Shown one piece after another: positions 37,224-46,835 of a DNA stretch of 64,000 bases. The position numbers were made by a program, and so were the translations under genes. Numbering within the stretch: position 1 is the first letter of the stretch; each line of letters opens with the position of its first letter. The DNA is from Paenibacillus piri (lineage in GTDB: Bacteria > Bacillota > Bacilli > Paenibacillales > NBRC-103111), in the NCBI RefSeq assembly GCF_004354045.1, contig NZ_SMRT01000007.1, forward strand, positions 186,001 through 250,000, given 5' to 3'. Below the pieces are notes generated by a model, which was not told the DNA's origin, did not search any database, and saw only the letters and a list, made by a program, of their open reading frames with translations.

Positions 37224-37427
37224 CTACTTTTTTGCTTTGAACGTGTGGCAGCATGTATTTGCCGCGCTGGACGCCCGGTCCTGATGACCGCCTAGATCTT
37301 CCGCAAATTCGGCGCTTAAGTCGGCTTTTGCGTGCTGGTCGATATCGATGGCGATCGAATTAGCGGAGCAATTATTGCCTTGAGCCCAATATTCACAATT
37401 CGCTACGCTGCATTTTACGTCTGGCAT
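37224..37427 (-). CDS. DUF1540-domain protein
   Basis: Small cytoplasmic protein of 67 residues starting MPDVKCSVANCEYWAQGNNC and ending SAANTCCHTFKAKK. The four-cysteine pattern C-x4-C-x7-C with a later CC pair is that of DUF1540, a probable metal-binding family of spore formers. ATG 37427 is chosen over one six bases upstream because only it leaves a workable eight-base gap to AGGGG. Confidence 0.85.
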   Translation of the reverse strand: MPDVKCSVANCEYWAQGNNCSANSIAIDIDQHAKADLSAEFAEDLGGHQDRASSAANTCCHTFKAKK

Positions 37428-37504
37428 CTTCATCACCCCTATCTCAATTTGCCCGGCTCGATAAGGGAGTATTCTTCTCAAACGCTGGGAAATGAGGACA
37501 CAAC

Positions 37505-37600
37505 AAAGTCCCCCAAAAGGACGTGAAGCTCCGAAGCCAATTCCTATTACTTTTGGAGGAGCCCCCGGTCATCCACAGAAATTTGCTGCGCATAATTTCC
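37505..37600. repeat. Interspersed repeat, copy A (DnaA-box-like core)
   Basis: Begins AAAGTCCCCCAAAAG and contains ACGTGAAGCTCCGAAGCCAA, then CTTTTGGAGG, which is a near-perfect reverse complement of the start. It ends in TCATCCACA (37569-37577), one base from a DnaA box, and TTTGCTGCGCATAATTTCC. The last 33 bases match copy C (60459-60603) almost exactly. Confidence 0.85.
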
Positions 37601-37610
37601 TAAACAACAA

Positions 37611-37637
37611 AAAAAGAGATGCGCTCGGCATCTCTTG
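37611..37637 (-). terminator. Terminator after the DUF3907 gene
   Basis: AGAGATGC and GCATCTCT pair around GCTCG, and the minus strand continues with seven T. It lies 12 bp past the stop codon. Confidence 0.9.
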
Positions 37638-37648
37638 CATGTACAAAG

Positions 37649-38149
37649 CTAAACCCGCTCGCCCTGCATCCGTTTTTGAGTAATATAATCCGTTTCGTAG
37701 TAGGCCAGATCCTCACGAAGCGTTTCAAAAATTTTGGAAAGCTCAATCGTCAAATCGCGCGCGGCACGGACCGGTTTCTTCCGGAAGCGGATCGCATCCT
37801 GACCGGTATATGCATAGCGTCCGTCCTCGGAATAGCACTCGTTTTTCGGATAAAAGAAATTGTTGACACAGCTATGATAAACTTCATAGAGCACCTTTTC
37901 CGCATACTCCACATTAAAAGTCGGACGACGCAAGCAAACGCCCAGCTTTTCGTAAGCAACCTCGGAAAAAACAAGCAGGTGTCTCGTATCCGATAAATAC
38001 CCTTTGTAAAAATCCTCCATCGCTGCATCCACTTCCGTGTTCAGCTTCGACAAGGAGTTTTCGTTTAAAAACTGTTCCATTTTTACAATTGCTTCGCTTA
38101 GTTTGGTTTTGGTTGATTCACATACATTTTTCACATTAAATACCGCCAT
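37649..38149 (-). CDS. DUF3907-family protein (YpuI-like)
   Basis: Cytoplasmic, mostly helical protein of 166 residues. YAEKVLYEVYHSCVNNFFYP, EDGRYAYTGQDAIRFRKKP and LREDLAYYETDYITQK are the conserved blocks of the DUF3907/YpuI family of Bacillales, whose function is unknown. ATG 38149 is preferred over one 21 bases upstream because AGGAGG lies eight bases before it. Confidence 0.78.
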   Translation of the reverse strand: MAVFNVKNVCESTKTKLSEAIVKMEQFLNENSLSKLNTEVDAAMEDFYKGYLSDTRHLLVFSEVAYEKLGVCLRRPTFNVEYAEKVLYEVYHSCVNNFFYPKNECYSEDGRYAYTGQDAIRFRKKPVRAARDLTIELSKIFETLREDLAYYETDYITQKRMQGERV

Positions 38150-38338
38150 CTGAAAGACCTCCTCTTTCAACCATACCTATTTTGTTAAGGTAAACATACT
38201 CTCTTCCATCCTACCACAAATCGTTCTTAAAAGTAATAAGGAAAATGACCATGCCTATAGGCGAAGTTTTCCGGTAGTAAGAAATTTTCGGACCGGAGAC
38301 ACTAACCTCATCATTTTTAAGGCAAAGGAGCTTATTCC

Positions 38339-40246
38339 ATGTGGAAATATGCGTTGTCATTCGTTTTACTGCTCGCCTTCGGCGCGATGCTGTTTCCCCG
38401 CAGCGGAAATGAACCGCACTATGAAGGTCTCGCCTTATCGCCCGCAGCCGAAATGCAGATGAAGCAGCAAACCTTACAGCAGGACATGCAGCTGACAGGC
38501 GATTTGTGCCGCAGCCAATGCAGCCTTGAGTTGCATCGCGTGCTGCAGCAGAAAAGCCGGGAATCCGCAGACGGCAAGCTGAAGGGCTTGCAGGAGCTGC
38601 AAAAGGAGCACCCTCATATGGAGCAGCTCATCTGGGTTACCGCAGATCAGCCGGTCGATAACGGCATCAGCGTCGGCGGCTTGCAGGATGAAATTCGTAC
38701 ACTTGCCGTGCCTGAACTGAGAAAAGCGAAAGCGGCGGTGGACCGCGGCGACAGCTATCAATCCGCATTGCTGCAAAGCAAGGGAGAACCGTATTTTGTG
38801 CTCGGCGTTCCTGCGGAGCAAGCAGGCTCCGGTCTCGTCGGCGTTGTGAAGCAAAGCATCGTCAAGCATGTCGAAGATCATCAGCTCAAAAATTTACGTC
38901 TTGTCACATACCCGCGCGAAGGCAAATACAAAGTGGAATCCGTCGATTCCCGAACGCTGCAGGATGTCCAGGTGGACCATCCCGAGCAAAATGAAGGCAC
39001 CAGCCATTACACCGTCAATCAAGTCGTCGTCCGTTTTAAGAAAGAGCCGAGCGCGGCCGAGCTGGCCCAAATCCAATCGGATATTCGTACGACGCGCCCT
39101 CATCATAAGCTTGGGTATACGTATGTATTCGAATCCGAGCATATGGAAGCGAAGGAGCTGATGAATTATTTCAAAAAATGGGATGTAGCGTATTCGGAAC
39201 CCCATTTCTTATATTTAACGAATTCCGCGGTTCCATTCAACGCTCCGGAAGTTAATCAACGCGAAGCAAATACCGATGCGGCCGGGGCTATTACGCCCAA
39301 CGATTCACTTTACCATCGGTATCAATGGAACTTGCCGCAGATAGAGACCGAGTTGGGCTGGAACGTCAGCAAAGGCTCGCAGGATGTGACCGTGGCCGTC
39401 GTCGATACCGGTGTGGATATAAACCATCCCGACCTGAAAGATCAGCTCGTCTCAGGAACGAACGTGGTCAACGACGGCGCGCCGCCGCTCGACGACGTCG
39501 GCCATGGAACGCATGTAGCGGGCGTGATCGGCGCAATCGTCAACAACAACCTGGGCGTCGCGGGCATGAGCTGGTATAACCGCGTCATGCCGGTGAAGGT
39601 GCTCGATCAATCAGGAGCGGGCAGTACCTATTCCGTATCTCAAGGAATTATTTGGGCGACGGACCACGGGGCCAAAGTAATTAACCTCAGTCTGGGCAAT
39701 TACGCGGAAGCCAATTTTCTGCATGATGCGATTCGCTACGCCTATGACCACGATGTCGTGCTGATCGCGGCCAGCGGCAACGATAATACCGATCGTCCCG
39801 GCTATCCGGCCGCATATCCGGAAGTATTCGCCGTAGCGGCGACGGATGCCAGAAAGGGCAAAGCCTCCTTCTCGAATTACGGCAATTATATCGACGTGGC
39901 CGCTCCGGGCGTCAGCATAGCAAGCACCTATCCGAACAATCAATATGCGGCTCTGTCCGGCACTTCCATGGCCAGCCCGCATGTCACCGCGCTTGCCGCG
40001 TTGATCCGCTCCGTCAATCCTTCCTTGAAAAATTCGGAAGTGATGCAGATTATGCGCGAAACGGCACAGGATATTGGCCCTAAAGGAAAAGACAACTATT
40101 TTGGCTACGGCCTGATCGATGTGGTCGCCGCGCTAAAAAGAGCCGAAGGCTATAAGCCGACCACGAAGTCCTCGGAGCGGCCGCAGCCTGAGTCTGATAC
40201 AGTTTCATGGACGCAGCGGCTGTGGAATCTGCTTTCCGGCCGATGA
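38339..40246 (+). CDS. Secreted subtilisin-like serine protease (S8)
   Basis: Exported endopeptidase of 635 residues. It has an N-terminal hydrophobic signal (about residues 4-20), a long pro-region of about 300 residues that includes an inhibitor-like prodomain (YTVNQVVVRFKKEPSAAELA), and the S8 catalytic domain. The triad is D356 (VAVVDTGVDINHPD), H389 (GHGTHVAGVIGA) and S543 (LSGTSMASPHVTALAAL). The oxyanion asparagine is in IAASGNDN. The ATG follows AAAGGAG by eight bases. The 38171-38338 gap shows nothing else recognisable. Confidence 0.93.
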   Translation: MWKYALSFVLLLAFGAMLFPRSGNEPHYEGLALSPAAEMQMKQQTLQQDMQLTGDLCRSQCSLELHRVLQQKSRESADGKLKGLQELQKEHPHMEQLIWVTADQPVDNGISVGGLQDEIRTLAVPELRKAKAAVDRGDSYQSALLQSKGEPYFVLGVPAEQAGSGLVGVVKQSIVKHVEDHQLKNLRLVTYPREGKYKVESVDSRTLQDVQVDHPEQNEGTSHYTVNQVVVRFKKEPSAAELAQIQSDIRTTRPHHKLGYTYVFESEHMEAKELMNYFKKWDVAYSEPHFLYLTNSAVPFNAPEVNQREANTDAAGAITPNDSLYHRYQWNLPQIETELGWNVSKGSQDVTVAVVDTGVDINHPDLKDQLVSGTNVVNDGAPPLDDVGHGTHVAGVIGAIVNNNLGVAGMSWYNRVMPVKVLDQSGAGSTYSVSQGIIWATDHGAKVINLSLGNYAEANFLHDAIRYAYDHDVVLIAASGNDNTDRPGYPAAYPEVFAVAATDARKGKASFSNYGNYIDVAAPGVSIASTYPNNQYAALSGTSMASPHVTALAALIRSVNPSLKNSEVMQIMRETAQDIGPKGKDNYFGYGLIDVVAALKRAEGYKPTTKSSERPQPESDTVSWTQRLWNLLSGR

Positions 40247-40379
40247 TCGGCAGCCGATCAAATCTGCAATATTATTTGTCCAAATACAGGATAAACGGCT
40301 TCGCCGTCCATCGAGCACGAGCGCGTTTGTCAAGATTGTATGAAGCAAAGTAGAAAAACTTAAATTTTCTTTACACAGC

Positions 40380-40406
40380 ACAAAAACCGCCAACAGGCGG
40401 TTTTTC
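40380..40406. terminator. Terminator shared by rnpB and the protease gene
   Basis: AAAACCGCC and GGCGGTTTT pair around AACA, flanked by A and T runs on both strands. It lies at the 3' end of rnpB and about 135 bp after the protease stop. Confidence 0.9.
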
Positions 40407-40413
40407 TTTGGTT

Positions 40414-40832
40414 AAGGAAAGCTTGCGCATAAGCCGGGTTCTGTACTTCCAGTGGTCGAAACGGGTACCACCCTCCCACCATTGAAGCGACAATCATCTA
40501 TCTAGGCCAAGCATTGCTGCTTGGCTCAAGCGACCAACCCGAACGCGTCCCGGGCCGGGACTGACTCCTTGAAGGAGACTTGCGTTCCATTAGGTCTTGC
40601 ACCAGATGGGGTTTACCAGGACGTATGTCACCATAGGTCCTCGTGGTCTCTTACACCACGGTTCCACCCTTACCTGTACGCGGGCAAACCCGCGCCATCG
40701 GCGGTCCATTTCTGTGGCACTAGCCTTCAGCTCGCGCTGACTGGACGTTATCCAGCATCATTGCCCTGTGGAGCCCGGACTTTCCTCTCGTGATTTCTCA
40801 CCAGCGATTGTCTGTCAAGCTTTCCTGAGTGC
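40414..40832 (-). ncRNA. rnpB: RNase P RNA component (type A-like)
   Basis: Catalytic RNA of RNase P, about 415 nt on the minus strand. Conserved blocks are GAGGAAAGTCCGGGCTCC near the 5' end, GATAACGTCCAG, GTGCCACAGAAA, GGTAAGGGTG, TAGATAGATGATTGTCGC and the 3' ACAGAACCCGGCTTAT. The terminal helix P1 pairs AGGAAAGCTTG (40816-40826) with CAAGCTTTCCT (40415-40425). The GGGCAATGATGCTGGATAACG and GGTAAGGGTG blocks are features of the ancestral type A fold rather than the Bacillus type B. Ends are approximate. Confidence 0.95.
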
Positions 40833-40839
40833 ATCTGCT

Positions 40840-40868
40840 AGTATACAGCGAATCGCAACAAAAAACAA
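40840..40868 (-). promoter_or_regulatory. Promoter of rnpB
   Basis: On the minus strand TTGTTT (40863-40868), a 17-bp spacer and TATACT (40840-40845) place the transcription start near 40833, matching the predicted 5' end of the RNA. Confidence 0.65.
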
Positions 40869-40957
40869 CTGTAAGCTGTTTGCCATTATTACCATGGCCG
40901 TTATTGGCTGTTATTATGGCTATAGCTGCCAGTTCAGCTTATATCCGCCTAAGCACA

Positions 40958-42073
40958 TTAAACGAACCGGAACGGCTCCGTATCGATTTGCGAAGCATGA
41001 ACAGGGGTTGAATATTTTTTGTGCTGCAGCTTGCCGAGCAAATAATCGGCGACGCCCCGCTTCATGATTTTCTCGACATTATGACCCGGATCGATGAGCG
41101 CAAGCCCTGCCGCTTCGGCATCCTGAGCGGTATGATAGTCGATATCGCCTGTGATCAGGACATCCGCCCCCGCAAACAGCGCATGTCGGACATAGCGGCT
41201 GCCGGATCCGCCGAGCACGGCAATTTTCGATACTTGCCGCTGCGAATCGCCGACGACTCTCAGCGCAGGCACGTCGTATGCCGATTTAACCCGCTCGCAA
41301 AGGCGGTCCAGAGTAACAGGCTGCGCCAGCTTGCCGACCCGCCCAAGGCCGAACGAGCGGCCTTTCAGATCGAGCTGATACAAGTCGTAGGCGACCTCCT
41401 CGTACGGATGCGCCTTGAGCATCGCCTGTACGGCTCTTCGCTCCGCGCTTTGCGGCACAATCGTTTCAAGCCGTATCTCCTTGACCTGCTCCAGCCTGCC
41501 TTCGTTGCCGATGAACGGCTCACTTCCCGCTTCCGGTACGAACGTCCCCGTCCCTTCCATATTGAAGCTGCAGTGACTGTATTGTCCGATCCAGCCGGCC
41601 CCCGCCTGAAACAGCGCCTGACGGACGCGCTCCACATGGTCCACAGGCACGAACACGACCAGCTTCTTCAGCTTGTCGGTATGAATATCTTCCAAAGGCG
41701 ACAGGCCGGTTAAGCCGAGTGCTTCGGCCATCATATCGTTAACGCCGCCCTCTGCCACATCCAGATTCGTATGGGCAATATAAACGGCAATATCGTGCTT
41801 GATCAGTTTTTCATACAGTCGACCGGCCGGCGAATCGGTTTGCAGATGTGCAAGCGGTCTGTAAATGATCGCATGATGGGCAATGATCAAATTCGCGCCC
41901 AGACGGATCGCTTCGTCGACGACCGGTTCGTTTACGTCAAGTGCAACCAGCACGCCGCTAATTTCCTTTTGCAGCGTGCCGAGCTGCAGGCCGATTTTAT
42001 CGTCCGGCACGGCGTAATGCTTCGGTGCCAGCTCCTCCATTAGTTGGATGACGGTTTGTCCTTTTGCAAGCAC
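40958..42073 (-). CDS. yqfO: Nif3-like dinuclear metal-centre protein (YqfO)
   Basis: Hexameric metal-binding protein of 371 residues, of uncertain activity. The first Nif3 half contains DDKIGLQLGT, LIIAHHAIIYRPL and AVYIAHTNLDVAEGGVNDMM. A CutA/PII-like insert lies at about 130-230 (KLKKLVVFVPVDHVERVRQAL). The second half has VLITGDIDYHTAQDA and ALIDPGHNVEK. The start is GTG at 42073, seven bases after AAGGAGG, giving a 34-bp overlap with trmK. Confidence 0.92.
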   Translation of the reverse strand: MLAKGQTVIQLMEELAPKHYAVPDDKIGLQLGTLQKEISGVLVALDVNEPVVDEAIRLGANLIIAHHAIIYRPLAHLQTDSPAGRLYEKLIKHDIAVYIAHTNLDVAEGGVNDMMAEALGLTGLSPLEDIHTDKLKKLVVFVPVDHVERVRQALFQAGAGWIGQYSHCSFNMEGTGTFVPEAGSEPFIGNEGRLEQVKEIRLETIVPQSAERRAVQAMLKAHPYEEVAYDLYQLDLKGRSFGLGRVGKLAQPVTLDRLCERVKSAYDVPALRVVGDSQRQVSKIAVLGGSGSRYVRHALFAGADVLITGDIDYHTAQDAEAAGLALIDPGHNVEKIMKRGVADYLLGKLQHKKYSTPVHASQIDTEPFRFV

Positions 42074-42810
42074 GCCAATACCTCCTTGATTTCGTTGATT
42101 TCCGTCTCAAGCTCCCGCTTCTTGCGCAGCGATTCCGGCAGCCCGGAAAGCTCTAATTGGCTCCGGATTCGCTCCAGCTTTTGCAGCTCCAGCTTCCATT
42201 TGTCAAACCAGACCCGCTCAGCCTGCCGTATCAAATACGGCCCAAGCTTGAGCAGCAGCTCCCGGCTTACCGTTATGCCGCAGCCTAACGCCCGATCCCT
42301 ATATACCTGTTCGTTCGTCGTCCGGGCCGAGCTTTCCGGTTCTGCCGTCAATATTTCGTAAATCTTGCCATCTTCCTCCAAAATATGTTCGGCCGTCAGC
42401 ACCCACCGATGCTCCGCCAGCCATAACCGGACGAAGCTCTCGCCCACATTGGGCTGCAAAATCAGCGTACGTACGCCTGCCAGCTTATCACGGCCCGCCT
42501 CCAGGATGGAGGCTATGAGAGCGCCTCCCATTCCGGCAATCGTTATTACGTCGACTTCACCGGGCTCGATCACAGCCAGGCCATCGCCCAGCCGTACATC
42601 GATCCGCGAATGCAGCAGCGCGTCGCGCACCTGCTTCGCAGCCGCTTGATAAGGACCCGGATTCACCTCGCCGGCGACCGCCGAGCTGATCCTTCCCCGC
42701 TCCGCCAAATACGACGGCAGCAGCGCGTGATCGGAGCCTATATCCGCCAGTCTGCTGCCATGGGGAACCAAACTGGCGATTTTATCCAGCCGTCTTGACA
42801 ATCGTATCAT
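42040..42810 (-). CDS. trmK: tRNA (adenine(22)-N(1))-methyltransferase TrmK
   Basis: SAM-dependent enzyme that methylates A22 of tRNAs. The 256-residue product opens MIRLSRRLDKIASLVPHGSR and has the SAM loop LADIGSDHALLPSYLAERG, DVITIAGMGGALIASIL near residue 88, and a C-terminal coiled coil (KLELQKLERIRSQLE), as in B. subtilis YqfN. The ATG follows directly on the TAA of the upstream membrane-protein gene (TAAATG), so coupling is likely. The rpoD-trmK-yqfO order is conserved. Confidence 0.93.
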   Translation of the reverse strand: MIRLSRRLDKIASLVPHGSRLADIGSDHALLPSYLAERGRISSAVAGEVNPGPYQAAAKQVRDALLHSRIDVRLGDGLAVIEPGEVDVITIAGMGGALIASILEAGRDKLAGVRTLILQPNVGESFVRLWLAEHRWVLTAEHILEEDGKIYEILTAEPESSARTTNEQVYRDRALGCGITVSRELLLKLGPYLIRQAERVWFDKWKLELQKLERIRSQLELSGLPESLRKKRELETEINEIKEVLACLQKDKPSSN

Positions 42811-43647
42811 TTAAGCAACCCACTCTGTCCATTTTTTTCGCGAACTAAACAAGATGCCCGCTTCCACAATCAGCTTGCCCAAAAACGCAAGCTGCACCGT
42901 CTGCGCTCCATACTCTTCGGCATACAGCATAGCATACAATTCCGGCATAAACCAAACGATGCAGCAAAGCATTAGAAATACCGTTCCGGTCCGCTTGCTT
43001 TTATCCAGAATCATCCACCCAAGCCAGCCGAAAAGCAGCGATAGCGGTACCCAGCTCAGCTCTAGCATAACCCAGTTAATGTCGGCAAGCCGGTTATGCA
43101 GCAGCCAACCGTAACAAAATACGAGAACGACCCAGCCGCTCAGCTGGAACAGTATTCTTCTGGCTAACAGCCCGGTCAGCATCCACACCAGACTGCAGCA
43201 TACGACATAACCGACAGCCGGCACCGCAGCGTGAATGCCATGCTGCCTCAACAGAAAAATTCCGATAAACAGCAGGAATAAAGAAGCCATCCCGAATAAG
43301 ATTTGAGCCTTTACCGGATCCTTTTGGTTGAGGACGCTCCCTATCGCATAACAGGCGAATAAAAAGGCCGAAGCGATGCCAATTTGCATTGGTAATTCAA
43401 AAGCTGTAAAATGAAGAGCAGCAAACGAAATAAAGCCGATGACCGCGATAATGACAATCCATATTTTCCAATTACTGTTTTTTATTGCAGAGGATGCAAC
43501 GCCCAGAATCCGGCTTTCGGAGGTTGAAGCTGCCGGCGAATCCTCCATATAAATGCGCAGCAAAAAATCGCAATATTGCTCCGGCAGCAGCTTGCTTCTA
43601 CGCCAATGCTCAATTTCGCGGACGATCGTTTTACGCTTTTCATCCAT
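42811..43647 (-). CDS. Polytopic membrane protein of unknown function
   Basis: Membrane protein of 278 residues with about eight to nine predicted helices after a soluble N-terminal segment of about 55 residues (REIEHWRRSKLLPEQYCDFL). That opening resembles the start of DUF2157-type membrane proteins, but I cannot confirm the family. No catalytic motif is visible. It sits between rpoD and trmK, a spot that in B. subtilis holds other genes. Confidence 0.75.
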   Translation of the reverse strand: MDEKRKTIVREIEHWRRSKLLPEQYCDFLLRIYMEDSPAASTSESRILGVASSAIKNSNWKIWIVIIAVIGFISFAALHFTAFELPMQIGIASAFLFACYAIGSVLNQKDPVKAQILFGMASLFLLFIGIFLLRQHGIHAAVPAVGYVVCCSLVWMLTGLLARRILFQLSGWVVLVFCYGWLLHNRLADINWVMLELSWVPLSLLFGWLGWMILDKSKRTGTVFLMLCCIVWFMPELYAMLYAEEYGAQTVQLAFLGKLIVEAGILFSSRKKWTEWVA

Positions 43648-43734
43648 ACGCTCGACGGTTCACCTCTTTAACGGAACAAATCCGATGGATTCTGCCCGTA
43701 CATATATTATTACTTTTTATCGGTTGAGGCGAAA

Positions 43735-43774
43735 CAAAAAATTAGACCTTACCGCATGTTCTGCAGCAAGGTCA
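43735..43774 (-). terminator. Terminator after rpoD
   Basis: On the minus strand GACCTTGCTGC pairs with GCGGTAAGGTC (mismatches inside), followed by TAATTTTTTG. It lies about 24 bp beyond the rpoD stop. Confidence 0.78.
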
Positions 43775-43796
43775 CAACGCATTCCATACATTCTTT

Positions 43797-44915
43797 TTAT
43801 TCGAGAAAATCTTTTAAACGCTTGCTGCGGCTCGGATGTCTCAGCTTGCGCAGCGCCTTGGCTTCAATCTGGCGAATCCGCTCGCGGGTCACGCCAAAAA
43901 CTTTGCCGACTTCCTCGAGCGTACGCGTGCGGCCATCGTCCAGGCCAAAGCGAAGCCGAAGCACGTTTTCCTCACGCTCCGTAAGTGTGTCCAGCACATC
44001 CTCCAGCTGTTCCTTCAACAGCTCGTAAGCCGCGGCATCGGCTGGAGCCAACGCTTCCTGGTCCTCGATAAAATCACCCAGGTGCGAGTCGTCCTCTTCC
44101 CCGATCGGCGTTTCCAAAGAAACCGGCTCCTGCGCAATTTTCATAATTTCCCGCACTTTGTCGGTGCTCAAATCCATCTCTTTTGCGATTTCTTCCGGCG
44201 TCGGTTCGCGTCCAAGCTCCTGCAGTAATTGGCGGGAAACCCGGATCAGCTTGTTGATCGTCTCAACCATATGTACCGGAATCCGGATGGTTCTCGCTTG
44301 ATCGGCAATGGCGCGGGTGATGGCTTGACGAATCCACCATGTCGCATACGTACTGAACTTAAACCCTTTGGATTGGTCAAATTTCTCAACGGCTTTAATC
44401 AATCCCATATTGCCTTCTTGGATTAAATCCAGGAACAGCATGCCGCGCCCTACATACCGCTTCGCAATGCTTACGACCAGACGCAAATTGGCTTCGGCCA
44501 GACGGCGCTTCGCCTCTTCGTCGCCCAGCTCGATTCTTTTGGCCAAGCCGACTTCATCCTCGGCGGACAGCAGCGGAACCCGTCCGATTTCCTTCAGGTA
44601 CATCCGCACCGGATCGTTGATTTTGATGCCAGGAGGAAGCGACAAATCGTCATCGAAATGAAAATCGTCGTGCTCCTGATCGATCGGATTCATATCGTGA
44701 TCTTCATCCGATTCGTTTCCGACATCAATCCCCATCTCCGAAAGCTGCTCGAAAAACTCGTCGATCTGCTCAGGATCCTGATCAAAAGGAGCCAGTTTCT
44801 CCATAATATCTTTGTAGGTCAATGAGGAACGCTTCTTGCCTTGCTCAATCAGCTGCTCCTTTACTTGATCCAACGTCAACTCATTCTCTATCTCAGTACG
44901 TTGATCGTTCGCCAT
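43797..44915 (-). CDS. rpoD: RNA polymerase primary sigma factor (SigA/RpoD)
   Basis: Vegetative sigma factor of 372 residues. An N-terminal region 1.1 is followed by an acidic stretch (about residues 68-88). Region 1.2 reads [20 protein letters not shown], region 2 contains [20 protein letters not shown], and region 3 [20 protein letters not shown]. Region 4.2 ends [20 protein letters not shown]. Size matches B. subtilis SigA. The ATG at 44915 follows GGAGGGAG. It is the last gene of a dnaG-rpoD pair. Confidence 0.98.
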   Translation of the reverse strand: MANDQRTEIENELTLDQVKEQLIEQGKKRSSLTYKDIMEKLAPFDQDPEQIDEFFEQLSEMGIDVGNESDEDHDMNPIDQEHDDFHFDDDLSLPPGIKINDPVRMYLKEIGRVPLLSAEDEVGLAKRIELGDEEAKRRLAEANLRLVVSIAKRYVGRGMLFLDLIQEGNMGLIKAVEKFDQSKGFKFSTYATWWIRQAITRAIADQARTIRIPVHMVETINKLIRVSRQLLQELGREPTPEEIAKEMDLSTDKVREIMKIAQEPVSLETPIGEEDDSHLGDFIEDQEALAPADAAAYELLKEQLEDVLDTLTEREENVLRLRFGLDDGRTRTLEEVGKVFGVTRERIRQIEAKALRKLRHPSRSKRLKDFLE

Positions 44916-44962
44916 TCGCCAACTCCCTCCTCCCCGGGGTCATCATCTTTCGCCATGGCTGC

Positions 44963-46795
44963 TCAAGATGATTTCAACTGCTTCTCCAGGGACATAATCT
45001 CATTGCCTATTTGCCCAGCCAGCATCAGATTGCCTGAGTTTGCCGCCTGAACCATTTCTTCTCTTTTTCGTTCAATCAACTGCTGTTGAGGATATTTCTT
45101 TATTTCGCGGATGTAATCATCAATCACTTGACTATTGACCCCATGAGAATTACCCATCATTGCAATGGAACTGGCCAAACTCTCCAGCTCTTCGTTTTGA
45201 AGCATCGCGATAAAGCTGCCCGTATTCGGCTCAAACCCTTGCGTATAATAAGCGTATAAATAAGCTGCCAGGGCCGAATGCTCGTCGACATTAAATTGGT
45301 CTCCCAGCTGACGCTCCACGTACTGCGTCGTATCGCGGTCGTGCAGCATAATGGCCAGCAGCTGACGCTCCGCGTTATGATATGCTTTAAGCAAGGAAGG
45401 CGCGCGTTCCTGCGGTCTCCCACCATTCATAACATTATTCCACGGTTTGTCTTTATTATCCCCGAATTTGTTGTTTTTTTCCGATTGAAGCCTGATTTCA
45501 TTCAGATCCTGCCAAGCCGCTTCAAACGTTAGACGAAATTCGGCAGCCAATTCCTTCACATAATGTTCTCGCTCAACCGGCGAAGGAAGTTCCGCAATCA
45601 CTCGAAGCGCTTGTTGAATGTAGCGAAGCTTTTCCCCATCCTCCTGCAATTTGAAATTTTTACGAAAATATAGAAGTTTATATTTGATCGACGGTACGGC
45701 AGCTTCAATCACTTCCCGTACGAATCGTTCAGAACCGTTGGCCGTAATGTACTCGTCCGGATCCTGCAAGTTCGGGAGTACGGCGATCTTCACGAGACAG
45801 CCCGCTTTCTCTAGAATCGGAATGCTTTTATAAGCCGCATTTTGACCGGCCGCGTCTCCGTCATAAGCAACCGTCACTTGATCGGCCTGCTTGCGGATCA
45901 CATCGGCATGCTCCTCGGTCAACGCCGTGCCCATTGTGGCCACCCCGTCCGTTACCCCGGCTTCCCATGCTTTAATAACATCCATATATCCTTCGAACAA
46001 TACGAGCTGCCGCCGCTTGCGGATTTGCGGCCGCGCAAGATGCATGTTGTACAAGCTGCGGCTTTTATGAAACAGCATCGTTTCCGGGCTGTTCAAATAT
46101 TTCGGCTGCGCATCTCCCATGGCCCGGCCTCCGAACGCGATCAGCTGTCCCTTCCAGTCGTGAATCGGGAACATGATGCGGTCCCTGAATTTGTCGAAAT
46201 AGCCTTGTCCGTCCTGTCTGACCGATAGAAGTCCGCCTTTCTCCATCAACGGCAAAGGGAACTGCCGTCTTTCCAGCAGCTGGGTTAGCGTGTCCCACGG
46301 TGCGGGCGCGTAACCGATGCCGAACGTATCGATCAGCCTGTCGTTCAAGCCGCGGGAGCGCAAATAGTGCATGGCCTGCTTGCCCTGCTCCGTATTTTTC
46401 AAAATATACTGATACAGCTTGCCGGCCAACTCGTAAGCCTCAAGCAGCTTCGCGATTTCCGGGTTTTGCCGCGAGTGTCCGCCCGGCGTCGGATCGATCC
46501 CGATATCCAGATTCGCTTCCTTGGCTAGCCGGCTTACGGCTTCCGCAAAAGAATACCCTTCCATCGCCATCACGAATTGAATCGCGCCGCCTCCGGCGCC
46601 GCATCCAAAGCAATGATAAATCTGCTTTTCCGGTGTAACGGTGAAGGAGGGCGTTTTCTCCGAATGAAAGGGACAAAGTCCCTTCATGTAGTGACCCTGC
46701 TTGCTTAGATGGACGTAACGGCCTACTACATCGACAATATCATGATGCTTGAGAACAGCCTCGATGACTTCCTCTGGAATACGTCCATTACTCAT
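44963..46795 (-). CDS. dnaG: DNA primase DnaG
   Basis: Synthesises RNA primers at the replication fork. The 610-residue product has the CHC2 zinc finger GLCPFHSEKTPSF ... IYHCFGCGAGG (about residues 38-66), the TOPRIM core LFEGYMDVIKAWEAG and VTVAYDGDAAGQNAA (about 255-310), and a helical C-terminal DnaB-binding domain. ATG 46795 is preferred: AAGGTGG lies five bases before it, whereas an upstream GTG would sit inside that site. rpoD follows after 47 bp. Confidence 0.97.
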   Translation of the reverse strand: MSNGRIPEEVIEAVLKHHDIVDVVGRYVHLSKQGHYMKGLCPFHSEKTPSFTVTPEKQIYHCFGCGAGGGAIQFVMAMEGYSFAEAVSRLAKEANLDIGIDPTPGGHSRQNPEIAKLLEAYELAGKLYQYILKNTEQGKQAMHYLRSRGLNDRLIDTFGIGYAPAPWDTLTQLLERRQFPLPLMEKGGLLSVRQDGQGYFDKFRDRIMFPIHDWKGQLIAFGGRAMGDAQPKYLNSPETMLFHKSRSLYNMHLARPQIRKRRQLVLFEGYMDVIKAWEAGVTDGVATMGTALTEEHADVIRKQADQVTVAYDGDAAGQNAAYKSIPILEKAGCLVKIAVLPNLQDPDEYITANGSERFVREVIEAAVPSIKYKLLYFRKNFKLQEDGEKLRYIQQALRVIAELPSPVEREHYVKELAAEFRLTFEAAWQDLNEIRLQSEKNNKFGDNKDKPWNNVMNGGRPQERAPSLLKAYHNAERQLLAIMLHDRDTTQYVERQLGDQFNVDEHSALAAYLYAYYTQGFEPNTGSFIAMLQNEELESLASSIAMMGNSHGVNSQVIDDYIREIKKYPQQQLIERKREEMVQAANSGNLMLAGQIGNEIMSLEKQLKSS

Positions 46796-46835
46796 CCTAT
46801 CCACCTTCGATCAAATTAACACGTAATAGTATTCG

